From assembly GCA_022571845.1 (NCBI GenBank), contig JACZXB010000001.1, positions 62,001 to 126,000 of the forward strand: a DNA stretch of 64,000 nucleotides, in the 5' to 3' direction. A program made the position numbers and the translations under genes. Positions within the stretch are counted from its first letter, which is position 1; each line of letters opens with the position of its first letter. The notes beneath the pieces are model-generated. The model was not told the DNA's origin. It was given only the letters and a program-made list of their open reading frames with translations, and did not search any database. Of the stretch, positions 1-9,110 are shown in pieces. This stretch comes from Candidatus Zixiibacteriota bacterium (GTDB lineage Bacteria; Zixibacteria; MSB-5A5; GN15; FEB-12).

Positions 1-521
1 GCCGCCCTCTCTTCACCGTAAGAAAGTGTAAACATCCTGTAGAGCGATATTCCAAAACGGTCATTCAAAAAGCGTCTGACAGATTCTGAGCGTCTTTCAC
101 CTAGCGCCAGATTATAGGAATTGGAGCCGGTATTGTCAGTATGTCCAACAAGCTCCACTAGAGATTCAGGGCTTGTTTCCATTTTCTGGCCGGCATCCAT
201 GAGAGTCTGCTCGGCTGCCGAAGTGATTTCATCGCTGTCAAAATCGAAGTTTACTTCACCTTCCCAGATGACCTGGTAGTTTTCGAATCCTTTGGCCTGA
301 TTAAGAGCCATCTCGGCTTTTGCTTTGAGGTCACTTTGAAGAGCCTGGAGTTTCTGAAGGTCAAGGCTGGTCGCGCTGGCTTTTCCTTCTACGTTGCCAA
401 GCTGAGCTGATGTTCTGGCTTCGGAGCCTCTGATCTGTTCATCAACGTAATTTTTACTGGCACCGCAGCCGGCAACCAGGGCAATGACCGAAAGAAGTAT
501 TATTAGTCTTTTGACAGGCAT
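1..521 (-). CDS. OmpA-family peptidoglycan-binding lipoprotein (partial, runs off left edge)
   Basis: Outer-membrane lipoprotein that probably ties the outer membrane to peptidoglycan. Translating the minus strand from the ATG at 521 gives a lipoprotein signal ending in LVAGC, with the acylated Cys at residue 19. A polar, probably helical stretch follows (roughly residues 20-75), then the start of an OmpA-like domain: the strand VNFDFDSDEI and the ligand-binding motif LVGHTDNTGS with downstream ERRSESVRR. About 173 codons are visible and the end of the domain lies outside the window. The start is supported by GGGTGAGG just upstream. It resembles Pal, but the tol genes that normally flank pal are not seen here, so a general OmpA-like lipoprotein is the safer name. 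Confidence 0.88.
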   Translation of the reverse strand, partial: MPVKRLIILLSVIALVAGCGASKNYVDEQIRGSEARTSAQLGNVEGKASATSLDLQKLQALQSDLKAKAEMALNQAKGFENYQVIWEGEVNFDFDSDEITSAAEQTLMDAGQKMETSPESLVELVGHTDNTGSNSYNLALGERRSESVRRFLNDRFGISLYRMFTLSYGEERA

Positions 522-643
522 TTCCTCACCCTTTCTTATATAGTTAATACGAGTTCAATCTATACTCTTTATACAACCGCAATATTAAACAGTATCAGCC
601 TTTTTAAAGCAAGGAAAAACAGCAAAAATATTGTCAGATTGAG

Positions 644-1462
644 CTATTGCTTTATTGCTCCGGCGGTTATGCCGGAGACAATCTGTTTTTGCATAATTAG
701 AAAAAGAATCAAAACCGGCAACACTGCAATAGCTGAGCCGGCCATCAACTGCTGCCAGTCAATTGCTTGAAAACCCTGCAAATGAGCCAGGCCGACCGGT
801 AGAGTTTTCAGGCTGTCACTATTCGTCAGTATATATGGAAAGAGGAACGAATTCCAATTGGTGAAAAAGACCTGAATCGCCAAAACAGCCAGAGCCGGTT
901 TGCACATCGGCATGACTACCTGAAAAAGTATTCTGAACTCACCGGCACCGTCAATTCTGGCAGCTTCTTCCATAGAAGGCGGAATATTCTCTATATACTG
1001 TTTGACCAGAAAAATGCCAATTGGCTGGACCATCCAGGGCAAAATAAGAGACCAGTAAGTGTCATATATACCAGTTTTTAGGGCAAATAGATAAAGCGGC
1101 ACTACCAGTATATGGGCTGGTATCATAAGTACCATGACAACTGAGGCAAAGAGAAGCTTGTTTGTCAGATTTCGATATCGGGCCAGGGCATAGGCTACCA
1201 TGAAGCAGAAGAGAATATTTCCAACGGTTACGGTGATGCCGACGAAAGCTGAGTTAAAGAAATACTTTAAGGTGTTGGTGCCGGAAAATAGCTGAGCATA
1301 GGCCTCAAAAGAAATGCCGCTGGCAACTAAATTTTCGATCGAAATCGAGGAGCCCATTTCCATTAATGATACCCGAAACATCCAGGCCAAAGGAAATACC
1401 ATTATGAACAAGACCAGCGCCAATAAAGCGTATTTTAATAATGCTAATATGCTCTTTACCAT
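644..1462 (-). CDS. Carbohydrate ABC transporter permease, MalG/UgpE type
   Basis: Inner-membrane permease subunit of a binding-protein-dependent sugar importer. It has about six hydrophobic segments over 272 residues. The conserved cytoplasmic loop that docks on the ATPase (EAA loop) reads EEAARIDGAG at residues 165-174, as in the MalG/UgpE/LacG family. It is the last of three minus-strand genes (binding protein, MalF-type permease, this gene), overlapping the preceding permease by 7 bases, which implies translational coupling. No ATPase gene follows; after the stop at 644 comes the OmpA lipoprotein gene. In such systems the ATPase is often shared and encoded elsewhere. The substrate cannot be told from sequence; an oligosaccharide or glycerol-3-phosphate-like compound is usual for the family. 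Confidence 0.93.
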   Translation of the reverse strand: MVKSILALLKYALLALVLFIMVFPLAWMFRVSLMEMGSSISIENLVASGISFEAYAQLFSGTNTLKYFFNSAFVGITVTVGNILFCFMVAYALARYRNLTNKLLFASVVMVLMIPAHILVVPLYLFALKTGIYDTYWSLILPWMVQPIGIFLVKQYIENIPPSMEEAARIDGAGEFRILFQVVMPMCKPALAVLAIQVFFTNWNSFLFPYILTNSDSLKTLPVGLAHLQGFQAIDWQQLMAGSAIAVLPVLILFLIMQKQIVSGITAGAIKQ

Positions 1463-2328
1463 AGCGGCTGCTTTCTCCTTAGCAGAGCGAATTGCGCCAG
1501 TGAGAATAAGGCAATGATCCCGAACAGTACATAAGCGGCGGCAGAAGCATAGCCGGACTGAAGAGTAGTGGTCAGGCCGATTTCGTAAATGAAATAGACC
1601 ATTGTTGAAGTATCAAACTTTCCTTTGGTCATGACAAAAATCTCAACGAAGACCTGAAAAGATTTTATAGTATTTATGACCAGAATAAAGAGAGCAACAG
1701 GTTTGAGAAGCGGCAGTGTTATAGAAAACAACTTTCTAAAAAAACCAGCGCCGTTGACATCGGCAGCTTCGTACAGTTCATCCGGTATAGATTTTAGACC
1801 TGCCAGAAATATTAACATATAGTAGCCGACCGACATCCATACATCCATAGCCATGATAGAATACAAGGCAGTAGACCTGTCAAACAGGAAGCCGTGCAGC
1901 GGAGGGGTCAGACCAATCAGGCTGCAGAGTCCGGCAATATAGCCGCCGCGTTGATAGAGATTGGTGAAAATTAAGGCTATCACCACCATTGACGTTATTG
2001 ATGGTAAAAAACAAGCTGAGCGAAAAAGAGCGCGTCCTTTGAAAGTTCTATTAACGAAAAGCGCCAGCGCCAGAGCGATTATGGTAGTAATCGGGATAGT
2101 ACCGATGACAAATATAAAAGTATTCTTAAGAGATTTAATGAAATCTTCATCGAAAAATAAGGCGCGATAGTTTTCAAAGCCTACCCAGCTGGTTTCGTCC
2201 GGCCGCAGCAGGTTGAAATCGGTAAGTCCCATCACAAAGGCATAGCCTAAGGGAAAAAGCCAGATAAAGAGAAATGTCAGTGACCAGGGCAGAGTAAAGC
2301 CGAACGATTTCGCCAATGAGCGATTCAT
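1456..2328 (-). CDS. Carbohydrate ABC transporter permease, MalF/UgpA type
   Basis: Second inner-membrane permease of the same sugar importer, 290 residues with about six transmembrane segments. The first is residues 11-34, without the long periplasmic domain of enterobacterial MalF, so it is of the compact UgpA/LacF kind. The ATPase-docking loop reads DELYEAADVNGAG at residues 183-195. Its start overlaps the stop of the binding-protein gene by 4 bases and its end overlaps the next permease by 7, so the three genes form one tightly coupled operon. It would form a heterodimer with the product of 644-1462. Confidence 0.93.
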   Translation of the reverse strand: MNRSLAKSFGFTLPWSLTFLFIWLFPLGYAFVMGLTDFNLLRPDETSWVGFENYRALFFDEDFIKSLKNTFIFVIGTIPITTIIALALALFVNRTFKGRALFRSACFLPSITSMVVIALIFTNLYQRGGYIAGLCSLIGLTPPLHGFLFDRSTALYSIMAMDVWMSVGYYMLIFLAGLKSIPDELYEAADVNGAGFFRKLFSITLPLLKPVALFILVINTIKSFQVFVEIFVMTKGKFDTSTMVYFIYEIGLTTTLQSGYASAAAYVLFGIIALFSLAQFALLRRKQPLW

Positions 2329-3554
2329 TTTTTATTCAGAGCTTCAATTTTGTTTTTTGCTTTTAAGAGCTGCTCGGCGATCAGTTCTGAATCTCCAAAC
2401 AAAACCTCTTCAATCACGTTTTCGATAATGTTTTCAATTACAACCCAATTTGGATCTACCGGTGAATGGCGGGAGTGAAGAATCTGCCGGCTGAAAACTT
2501 GAAGATGCTCATTAGATTCAAAGTATTCATCTTTTAGTGCAGATTTGCTTGAGGGCGTCGAAGAACGGTTAGCTATACAAAACTTGATTTGATTATCTGC
2601 TGAGGTGAGAAAGCGGATGAATTTGAGCGCCGCTTCTTTTACTTCAGAAGATTTCGGGATTACCAGAATCTCGCCGCCGAGAAATGATTTCCCCGGAAGT
2701 TTTAGTCCGGGCATCAGGGTAGTGCCGAAGTTAATTTTGAGGTTTCCCAGCTCAATACGTTTTAAAAGCCAGTCGCCGGATAAGATAAAGCCAATTTTCC
2801 CCTCAAGGAACCTATCTTCAATTCCTCTTTGATTAGAAACGAATCCACAGGAGTCATGTATTTCTTTATAAAATTTAAGGGCGTCAACCATATAGTCAGA
2901 CGCTACCAATGAGAATCTGCCATCATCAGAAAACAACTGGCCGCCAAAAGACCAGAGAAACGGCAGAAACTTTTTATACAGTCTATGTTTCTCGGCGGTA
3001 TTAGAACCCCAGCCATCAATATCTGACCCCAGCGAATCTACTTTGTAAACAGCCTGTTTGAATTCGGTCAGCTTTATGGGGATAAACAAAGAATCATAGC
3101 CTGCTCTGGTTAAGAGGTCGCGGTTAAAGAACATGACTCTGGTACCCAGTATCCAGGGCCAGCCGTAGACTATGGAGTCATAGGTGGCCATGCTCCAGCC
3201 ATGAAAGTCGTTTTTGTAGTCTTGAGTTTCTGAGGTGAGGTCGGACAATTGTCCGGCATCGGCAAACTGTGCCACCCAGTCTGAGCCAAGTTCTATGATA
3301 TCGGGCGCGTTTTTTGAAGCGAAGGCGATTACTATTTTTTCGTGCCCGTTTGACCAGGTCAGGTCAGTCAGATTAACTTTGATTTCGGGATTTTGCTTTT
3401 CAAAATCAGCTACAATATCTTGCATAACAGGTTTGATTTTTGAATCTGTCCAGAACTGCCAGAATTCTATAGTAGTTGATGCGGCAATTGTGCCGGAGGT
3501 CAGAATCAGGAAACTGCAGATTACTGTAAATATTCTTGAGCTTCTTTGTCTCAT
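2325..3554 (-). CDS. Extracellular sugar-binding protein of ABC importer
   Basis: Solute-binding protein (family 1, MalE-like fold) that captures a sugar outside the inner membrane and delivers it to the two adjacent permeases. The start at 3554 (MRQRSSRIFTVICSFLIL) places a secretory signal right at the N-terminus. The frame is open further up to 3638, but those 28 residues would bury the signal and are probably not translated. Features of the family are the opening TIEFWQFWTDS, the hinge-region stretch KNAPDIIELGSDW, and GEILVIPKSS with KEAALKFIRFLTS near the C-terminal lobe. Length (409 residues) is normal. There is no Cys for lipid attachment after the signal, so it would be a soluble periplasmic protein. 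The ligand is unknown. Confidence 0.88.
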   Translation of the reverse strand: MRQRSSRIFTVICSFLILTSGTIAASTTIEFWQFWTDSKIKPVMQDIVADFEKQNPEIKVNLTDLTWSNGHEKIVIAFASKNAPDIIELGSDWVAQFADAGQLSDLTSETQDYKNDFHGWSMATYDSIVYGWPWILGTRVMFFNRDLLTRAGYDSLFIPIKLTEFKQAVYKVDSLGSDIDGWGSNTAEKHRLYKKFLPFLWSFGGQLFSDDGRFSLVASDYMVDALKFYKEIHDSCGFVSNQRGIEDRFLEGKIGFILSGDWLLKRIELGNLKINFGTTLMPGLKLPGKSFLGGEILVIPKSSEVKEAALKFIRFLTSADNQIKFCIANRSSTPSSKSALKDEYFESNEHLQVFSRQILHSRHSPVDPNWVVIENIIENVIEEVLFGDSELIAEQLLKAKNKIEALNKK

Positions 3555-3685
3555 ACTCACTAACTTGCTTTCATAAAAAATTATCATTTCATATTCTTTG
3601 ACGGGCAATATATTGCCGACCCACGCACGGTCAAACAAAAAATCTTTTTGTTGTTTTGATTGCTTAGCAATTCAAAATTCTAACT

Positions 3686-4492
3686 GTGTTAGACCACCCG
3701 GCCCTATTGACTATCGCTATAAACGAATGGCTCGACATAGCTCAGCTGCCTACTTTCTTTGCTGCGGTCATCGCTATCCTGACTGTCTTATACACCACAT
3801 TTCACCGGAAGGGAAGAGAGAGTTTTAAGATTCGTGAGATTGCCGGACTAAAAGCTGTCGAAGAGGCGATTGGCCGGGCGACTGAAATGGCCCGCCCGAT
3901 ATTATTTACGCCGGGGTGGGGCGGAGATATTCAACGACCGACTACAATTGCTGCATTAAATATTCTGAGCAGCGTAGCTGAAAAAACTGCTGAGTATAAC
4001 AGCCAGCTGCTTTTCCCTACTCATGACCCGGTCATTATGTCGGTGGCTCAGGAAGTAATAGCCGAAAGCTACAGCCGGGCGGGATATCCCGAAAGATTTA
4101 ACATAGATGACACCACCTACGTGTCGCCATCGCAGTTCGGTTATGCTGCTGCTGTCGAAGGCATGATAACCCGCCTGAAACCGGCCTCGGTTTTTCTGCT
4201 GGGTACATTTGAAGCAGAATCATTGATATTGGCTGAAACCGGAAACATAGCCGGCTCAATTCAAATCGCCGGCACCGATTCAACAATTCAGCTGGCCTTT
4301 TTTATCGTTGCCTGCGACTATACTCTGATAGGAGAAGAGCTTTTTGCAGCATCCGGCTATCTTTCCAAAGACAAATCAATCATGGCCTCCATACGCGCTC
4401 AGGATATTATGAAAGTTATCATAGCAACTGTGATTATACTGGCGATTATTTCAACGTTTGTGGTCCCCTTAAGTGACTGGTGGAAATTCTGA
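3686..4492 (+). CDS. DUF6754-type membrane-anchored protein
   Basis: Function unknown. The 268-residue protein has one membrane segment near the N-terminus (about residues 18-38), a soluble middle of about 190 residues and a C-terminal membrane segment (about 243-263). The middle part matches my memory of the uncharacterised DUF6754 family: IREIAGLKAVEEAIGRATEM, LFTPGWGGDIQ, VAEKTAEY, and ESLILAETGNIAGSIQIAG followed by FFIVACDYTLIGEELFAAS. I chose the GTG at 3686 because no in-frame ATG lies before the membrane segment; no clear ribosome site precedes it. It heads a four-gene run (3686-6537) of membrane proteins with overlapping ends, which suggests one complex. The sugar ABC operon is divergent from it. 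Confidence 0.75.
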   Translation: MLDHPALLTIAINEWLDIAQLPTFFAAVIAILTVLYTTFHRKGRESFKIREIAGLKAVEEAIGRATEMARPILFTPGWGGDIQRPTTIAALNILSSVAEKTAEYNSQLLFPTHDPVIMSVAQEVIAESYSRAGYPERFNIDDTTYVSPSQFGYAAAVEGMITRLKPASVFLLGTFEAESLILAETGNIAGSIQIAGTDSTIQLAFFIVACDYTLIGEELFAASGYLSKDKSIMASIRAQDIMKVIIATVIILAIISTFVVPLSDWWKF

Positions 4493-5115
4493 TGGCGCGC
4501 TTGTTCCCTCAAATTATATGCGGATTTTTCGGCGTTGTTTTGTTTGTTTTGTATTTCCTTAAAGCTCCCTCTGCCAAATCTTTATATCTGACAATCACCA
4601 GCGACTACTGGCAGATTATTTTTGCTTTTGCTCTTCTTGTCGGAGTTGCCAGTTTTATCAGAGTTAATATTAAAAAGCTTAGCAAATTATCAGAGAGCCC
4701 CTATGTCATAACAGGACTGCTCGGTCTGTTTGCAATGCCTGTCATGGCGCTGTTGTGGGGCATAAAAGGTGACTCTCCTTTTATGTGGGTGTTTGAAAAC
4801 GTTCAGGTGCCTCTGCAGGCTACTGTCTTTGCACTTCTGGCTTTTTTTGTGGCATCGGCTTCTCTTAGAGGATTTAAGGCGCGCTCTCTGCCGGCCACGA
4901 TTTTATTAGTCTCTGCTTTAATTGCTCTCTTGAGTCGCTCAGACATTTTTGGCTGGTTTGGGAATAGTGCCTTAGAGTTTAGCGAATGGGTTAGATCCTA
5001 TCCGTCGATGTCGGCTCGCCGCGGAATTTTGATTGGTATTGGCTTAGGCTCTGTGACGACTTCGCTTAGAGTGATTTTAGGGATTGAAAGAACCTGGCTG
5101 GGGAAAGACAGATGA
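4492..5115 (+). CDS. Multi-pass membrane protein of the DUF6754 cluster
   Basis: Integral membrane protein of 207 residues with about five hydrophobic segments and a basic C-terminus; no family recognised. The ATG at 4492 overlaps the stop of the DUF6754 gene (TGATG), a common coupling arrangement. An upstream in-frame GTG at 4480 is possible but less likely. A short soluble loop (residues ~155-175, NSALEFSEWVRSYPSMSARR) precedes the last segment. It overlaps the next gene by 4 bases (ATGA). Its only functional clue is the operon, which holds three other unknown membrane proteins. Confidence 0.72.
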   Translation: MARLFPQIICGFFGVVLFVLYFLKAPSAKSLYLTITSDYWQIIFAFALLVGVASFIRVNIKKLSKLSESPYVITGLLGLFAMPVMALLWGIKGDSPFMWVFENVQVPLQATVFALLAFFVASASLRGFKARSLPATILLVSALIALLSRSDIFGWFGNSALEFSEWVRSYPSMSARRGILIGIGLGSVTTSLRVILGIERTWLGKDR

Positions 5116-5915
5116 ACAGCAGACAGAGCCGACATCTTGCTTTCGCCGGTCTCTTTATAGTAGTGACCGTTACTATGCTTTTAAATATCAGTATCGTAGC
5201 AACTGTCAGCAACGAAACTAAACAGATGTTTGATTATCTGGACGGTCTGCCGGAACGTTCTAATATCATCGTTTCTTTTGATCATGAAGCATCATCACTA
5301 CCTGAAATGAAGCCATTAGGGCTGGTAATTCTCAGGCATCTTTTTGCAAAAGACCACAATCTAATTGGCGTGGCATTGCTGGCGGAGGGGACAGGCGTCG
5401 GCTATCGCTTGATGCAGGAAACAGCCAAAGAATATAATAAAGAATACGGTCGTGATTATGTTTTCCTGGGGTTCAAACCTCAGTTCATTGCCGCGATTCT
5501 GTCTATGGGAGAATCAATAGGAGGCACCTTTCCTGAAGATTATTTGGGGAATACTACTTCGGAAATTGAGCTGTTAAGTGATATTCATAATTACGATGAT
5601 GTTGCTGCAGTGGTATCTCTGGCCGACGGCTCACTTACCACACATTGGATAGAATATGGCAACGAAAAATACGGTGTGCAGGTTTCTGCGGCCGTGGCGG
5701 CATCTATGTTAACGACTTATGACCCCTATATTTCTTCAGGGCAGCTTAAGGCAATGGTGGGAGGGCTCAGAGGTGCCGCGGAGTATGAAAATCTTTTAGG
5801 AATTGGAGGAAGTGGAGCGCGAAGCATGCTGGCCCAATCAAGCGCCCATCTCTACATTATTTTGTTAATTATTATCGGCAACGTTACTTATTTCCGCTCC
5901 AGAAAAAAAGGATAG
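5112..5915 (+). CDS. Bitopic protein of unknown function, DUF6754 cluster
   Basis: Protein of 267 residues with a membrane segment near each end (about 10-32 and 243-260) and a soluble domain of roughly 200 residues between them, the same topology as the DUF6754 protein two genes upstream. The soluble part contains GVALLAEGTGVGYRLMQETA, FLGFKPQFIAAILSMGES and DVAAVVSLADGS. No known family or catalytic motif was recognised. The gene overlaps the previous one by 4 bases and is followed after 7 bases by another membrane protein gene. The paired architecture suggests that the two soluble domains sit on the same side of the membrane and act together; that is inference. Confidence 0.72.
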   Translation: MNSRQSRHLAFAGLFIVVTVTMLLNISIVATVSNETKQMFDYLDGLPERSNIIVSFDHEASSLPEMKPLGLVILRHLFAKDHNLIGVALLAEGTGVGYRLMQETAKEYNKEYGRDYVFLGFKPQFIAAILSMGESIGGTFPEDYLGNTTSEIELLSDIHNYDDVAAVVSLADGSLTTHWIEYGNEKYGVQVSAAVAASMLTTYDPYISSGQLKAMVGGLRGAAEYENLLGIGGSGARSMLAQSSAHLYIILLIIIGNVTYFRSRKKG

Positions 5916-5922
5916 GCAGCTT

Positions 5923-6537
5923 ATGGACCCGGGTACAATTGTAGCAGGAATTTTAACAATTGCAATTTTGTCCTTCTTATATGGTGATAACCCTGTTTAT
6001 AAAATGGCCGAAACATTATTGGTCGGTGTTTCGATGGGCTATGTGCTGGTTATCACCTGGACTAACACTTTAATGGCGGTTTTGTTTAAGCCGTTATTTG
6101 TAGAAAGTCAGCTCTGGCTTGTCATTCCGCTTATATTCGGGCTTTTTATGTTCGGAAGATTTCACAAGTCGACATCGTTTCTGTCGCGCTATTCAATGGC
6201 AGTGCTGATTGGTTCAGGCGCCGGAGTAGCAATACCGGCCATGCTGGGCGCCAGAACGCTGAGGCAGATGACGGCTACGGTTGAAATGGTTCAGGGCGAT
6301 TCATTTATGATGATTTTCTCGGGAATGGTTGTAGTCGTGGGACTTTTTTCTACTTTGTCATATTTCTATTTCAGCCGCGAACATGAAGGCATTATGGGGC
6401 GCTCGGCCAGAGTCGGCACTTACTTTCTGATGATTTTCTTCGGTACAACTTTCGGCTATACCGTCATGTCCAGAGTTTCCACTTTTATTGGCAGAATGGA
6501 CTTTCTGTTAAGCGATTTTCTACATTTGACTAACTAA
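5923..6537 (+). CDS. Multi-pass membrane protein, last gene of the DUF6754 cluster
   Basis: Integral membrane protein of 204 residues with about six hydrophobic segments and very short loops; no family recognised. Notable is the short opening (MDPGTIVAGILTIAILSFLYGDNP), which places a Gly/Pro-containing loop close to the membrane. It follows the preceding gene by 7 bases and ends about 75 bases before the Na+/H+ antiporter gene, so the cluster may be co-transcribed with the antiporter. With the two bitopic proteins and the other multi-pass protein it would make a four-subunit membrane assembly, if they form a complex at all. Confidence 0.72.
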   Translation: MDPGTIVAGILTIAILSFLYGDNPVYKMAETLLVGVSMGYVLVITWTNTLMAVLFKPLFVESQLWLVIPLIFGLFMFGRFHKSTSFLSRYSMAVLIGSGAGVAIPAMLGARTLRQMTATVEMVQGDSFMMIFSGMVVVVGLFSTLSYFYFSREHEGIMGRSARVGTYFLMIFFGTTFGYTVMSRVSTFIGRMDFLLSDFLHLTN

Positions 6538-6614
6538 AAGAACTGAATCATCTTAATTTTCTTTTATAGATTCAAGGTTGACCGCTTTATAGTCAGTTCT
6601 TTTATTGGAATATA

Positions 6615-8498
6615 ATGGCACTGACCATCTCACTTGCATTAGCTGCCGGACTTTTTGCTACTGTCTTAGCACAGCACCTAAGAATTCCCGGCATAGTTTT
6701 ACTACTGGCCACAGGGGCAATCCTGGGTCCGGACCTGCTCGGAATAATCCGTCCGGACACTCTGGGCAATATAATGCCGGTACTGGTAGGCTATGCGGTG
6801 GCAATCATACTTTTCGAAGGAGGCATGAATCTCAATCTTAAGAGACTTCTTAAAGAGTCCGCCTCTATAAAGAGGCTAATCACATTCGGATCGATAATTA
6901 CCGCAGCCGGGGGAGCTACTGCTGCGGCTCTTTTTATGGACTGGTCCTGGCAGCTTTCTGTGCTGTTTGGAGCCTTAGTCATTGTCACCGGACCGACAGT
7001 AATAACACCGCTTTTGCGTCGAATTAAAATTGACCATAAGCTTGAAACAATACTTGAAGCTGAAGGGGTTTTGATTGATCCCATCGGCGCTATTATCGCA
7101 ATCGTAGCCCTGGAAATCGTAATACATCCCACTGGAGGAGCCTTTACATCCGGCCTGATTGATGTCTTCCTGATGCTGGGCATTGGAGTTATCCTGGGAT
7201 TAGGCGGTGGCTTCTTTATTTCTTATTTATTAAAACCAAAGAATTTGATTCCTGAAGGATTGGAAAATATTTTTGTGCTGGCCTCAGTTTTGGCGCTTTT
7301 TCACATATGTAACAAAATACAGCCCGAAAGCGGCATAGCTTCGGTGACTGTCGCCGGATTTGTAGTAGGTAATTTCAAAACAAGAGCACTTCGCGATCTT
7401 ATGGAATTCAAAGAGCAGCTGACAGTCATGCTGATAGCTATGCTTTTTGTACTTCTGGCTGCCGATATTCGCTTCTCAGACATAACCGGCCTGGGCTGGC
7501 CGGGAGTTATGACAGTTCTGACGCTTATGTTCATCGTGCGTCCACTGAATGTGGCGGCATGTACCATAAATTCGGGCTTGAAAGTTTCTGAAAAATCATT
7601 TTTGGCCTGGCTTTCTCCGCGTGGAATCATTGCTGCGGCGGTTGCTTCTTTTGTTGCCCTGACTTTAGATAAGGCCGGTCTAGCGGGGGGTGATAGTTTG
7701 CGGGCATTAGTATTCTTGGTGATCGCCACTACGGTATTGGTTCAGGGATTATCGGGCAGCCTTGTTGCTCAGGCATTGAGAGTGAGGAGAATTACGAACA
7801 AGGGCTATGCCATTTTGGGCGCGCATGACCTTGCCCGCATTCTCGGCAGGACACTTCGAACCGGGGGACATGAAATACTCTTGCTGGACTCAAATCCAGA
7901 CTCAGTCACAACCGCCGAGCAGGAAGAATTCAAGGTTATTTTTGGAAACGCCTTGGAAGAAAGAACCATTCTGAGAGCAAATTTGGGTGATTATATCGGC
8001 TGTATCGGACTTACCACCAACGAAGAAGTAAACCTTATGTTTGTCAACAGAGTTAAGCGGGAATTTAAGACTCCAAAATGTTTTGTGGCATTACACTTTC
8101 GGGATGGCAGCGTTTCTCCTGCAATGGTAAAACATTCAGGCGCCACAATTCTATTTGGAGTTCATTGCGACTTAGACCTTTGGAGCGTACGTATAAGACG
8201 CGGCCTGACAACTGTTACAACCTGGCGATTGACAGAAATAAATGATAATTCTGAGGCATCAGACAAGAATTATGCTGAATTTGAAACTCAGGGACATTTG
8301 TTGATAGCTCTTACTGCTTCTCGTTCTGATAAGATTACGCCATTTGATAATTCGTTTGCGCTGCGAAAAGATGATATATTACATTTCCTTATGTTTTCAG
8401 AAAAGAAAGAAGAAGCAGCAAACTGGCTAATCCATAATGGCTGGGAGCCAGTTGAAATGGACAAGCCATTAAATATTTCTACAGATAAGAGAAATTAA
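6615..8498 (+). CDS. CPA1-type Na+/H+ antiporter with C-terminal RCK (TrkA) domains
   Basis: Cation/proton antiporter, 627 residues. Residues 1 to about 400 carry 12-13 hydrophobic segments of the NhaP/Kef fold, with FEGGMNLNL near residue 68, the unwound-helix motif VTGPTVITPLLRRI, and SPRGIIAAAVASFVAL near residue 335. The C-terminal third is a cytoplasmic regulatory part: a Rossmann RCK/TrkA-N segment (YAILGAHDLARILGRTLRTG, about 395-415), ending in a TrkA-C-like lobe (LRKDDILHFLMFS). Such domains gate transport by binding nucleotides or ions. The protein probably exports Na+ or K+ for pH and salt balance. It follows the DUF6754 cluster and precedes sodC. Confidence 0.9.
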   Translation: MALTISLALAAGLFATVLAQHLRIPGIVLLLATGAILGPDLLGIIRPDTLGNIMPVLVGYAVAIILFEGGMNLNLKRLLKESASIKRLITFGSIITAAGGATAAALFMDWSWQLSVLFGALVIVTGPTVITPLLRRIKIDHKLETILEAEGVLIDPIGAIIAIVALEIVIHPTGGAFTSGLIDVFLMLGIGVILGLGGGFFISYLLKPKNLIPEGLENIFVLASVLALFHICNKIQPESGIASVTVAGFVVGNFKTRALRDLMEFKEQLTVMLIAMLFVLLAADIRFSDITGLGWPGVMTVLTLMFIVRPLNVAACTINSGLKVSEKSFLAWLSPRGIIAAAVASFVALTLDKAGLAGGDSLRALVFLVIATTVLVQGLSGSLVAQALRVRRITNKGYAILGAHDLARILGRTLRTGGHEILLLDSNPDSVTTAEQEEFKVIFGNALEERTILRANLGDYIGCIGLTTNEEVNLMFVNRVKREFKTPKCFVALHFRDGSVSPAMVKHSGATILFGVHCDLDLWSVRIRRGLTTVTTWRLTEINDNSEASDKNYAEFETQGHLLIALTASRSDKITPFDNSFALRKDDILHFLMFSEKKEEAANWLIHNGWEPVEMDKPLNISTDKRN

Positions 8499-8526
8499 TA
8501 ACTTATAGTCATTGGGAGAGAATGAA

Positions 8527-9099
8527 ATGAACAAATCACAAAGCTATTTAGCGATTATTGTATTGGCCGTTATGTCCGTTGCAACGGCCAATCTTTTCGG
8601 TCAGCAAGCTGACGAAAGCCACCCGAACAATGAAACTAGCTCAGGTATTACAATGGCCATAGCCGTGCTTAACCCGACCGCAGGCAATAATGTTTCAGGA
8701 ACCATAACCTTTGCTAAAGTTGAAAACGGTATCAAAGTCGTAGCGACTGTTAGCGGACTTACCGAGGGTAAGCATGGCTTTCATATTCACCAATACGGAG
8801 ATTGCAGCGGAGCAGATGGCAAAACAGCCGGCGGTCATTTTAATCCAACTGCCATGAAACACAGCGCTCCGACTGACAGCATCAGACATGTTGGAGACAT
8901 AGGTAATATTGTGGCCGACGCTGACGGCAATGCCACCCTTGAGTGGGTCGATAGCCATATGACATTCGAGGGAGCTAGTTCCATAATCGGGCGCGGAGTT
9001 ATTATTCATGCCGGTGAAGATGACCTGACTTCGCAGCCTACCGGCGCTGCCGGCGCCAGGGTAGCCTGCGGTGTCATCGGGATTGCTAAAGCAGAATAA
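8527..9099 (+). CDS. sodC: Superoxide dismutase [Cu-Zn], secreted
   Basis: Dismutates superoxide to hydrogen peroxide and oxygen in the periplasm. The ATG at 8527, preceded by GGGAGAG at good spacing, opens a secretory signal (residues 1 to about 24, ending ...ATANLFGQQ). The mature enzyme has all metal ligands: HGFHIHQYGDC (two Cu His), GGHFNP (bridging His), MKHSAP and RHVGDIGN (Zn His and Asp), and GRGVIIHAGEDDL (Cu His). The disulfide pair is present in YGDC and VACGVIG, and the electrostatic-loop Arg in GARVACG. Length (190 residues) is normal. The gene follows the antiporter by 28 bases. Confidence 0.95.
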   Translation: MNKSQSYLAIIVLAVMSVATANLFGQQADESHPNNETSSGITMAIAVLNPTAGNNVSGTITFAKVENGIKVVATVSGLTEGKHGFHIHQYGDCSGADGKTAGGHFNPTAMKHSAPTDSIRHVGDIGNIVADADGNATLEWVDSHMTFEGASSIIGRGVIIHAGEDDLTSQPTGAAGARVACGVIGIAKAE

Positions 9100-9110
9100 A
9101 AGAACAATCA

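Noticed and set aside
6791-7729. Antisense frames of 130-142 codons inside the antiporter gene
   Set aside because: Shadows of the antiporter gene; no ribosome sites and no family resemblance.
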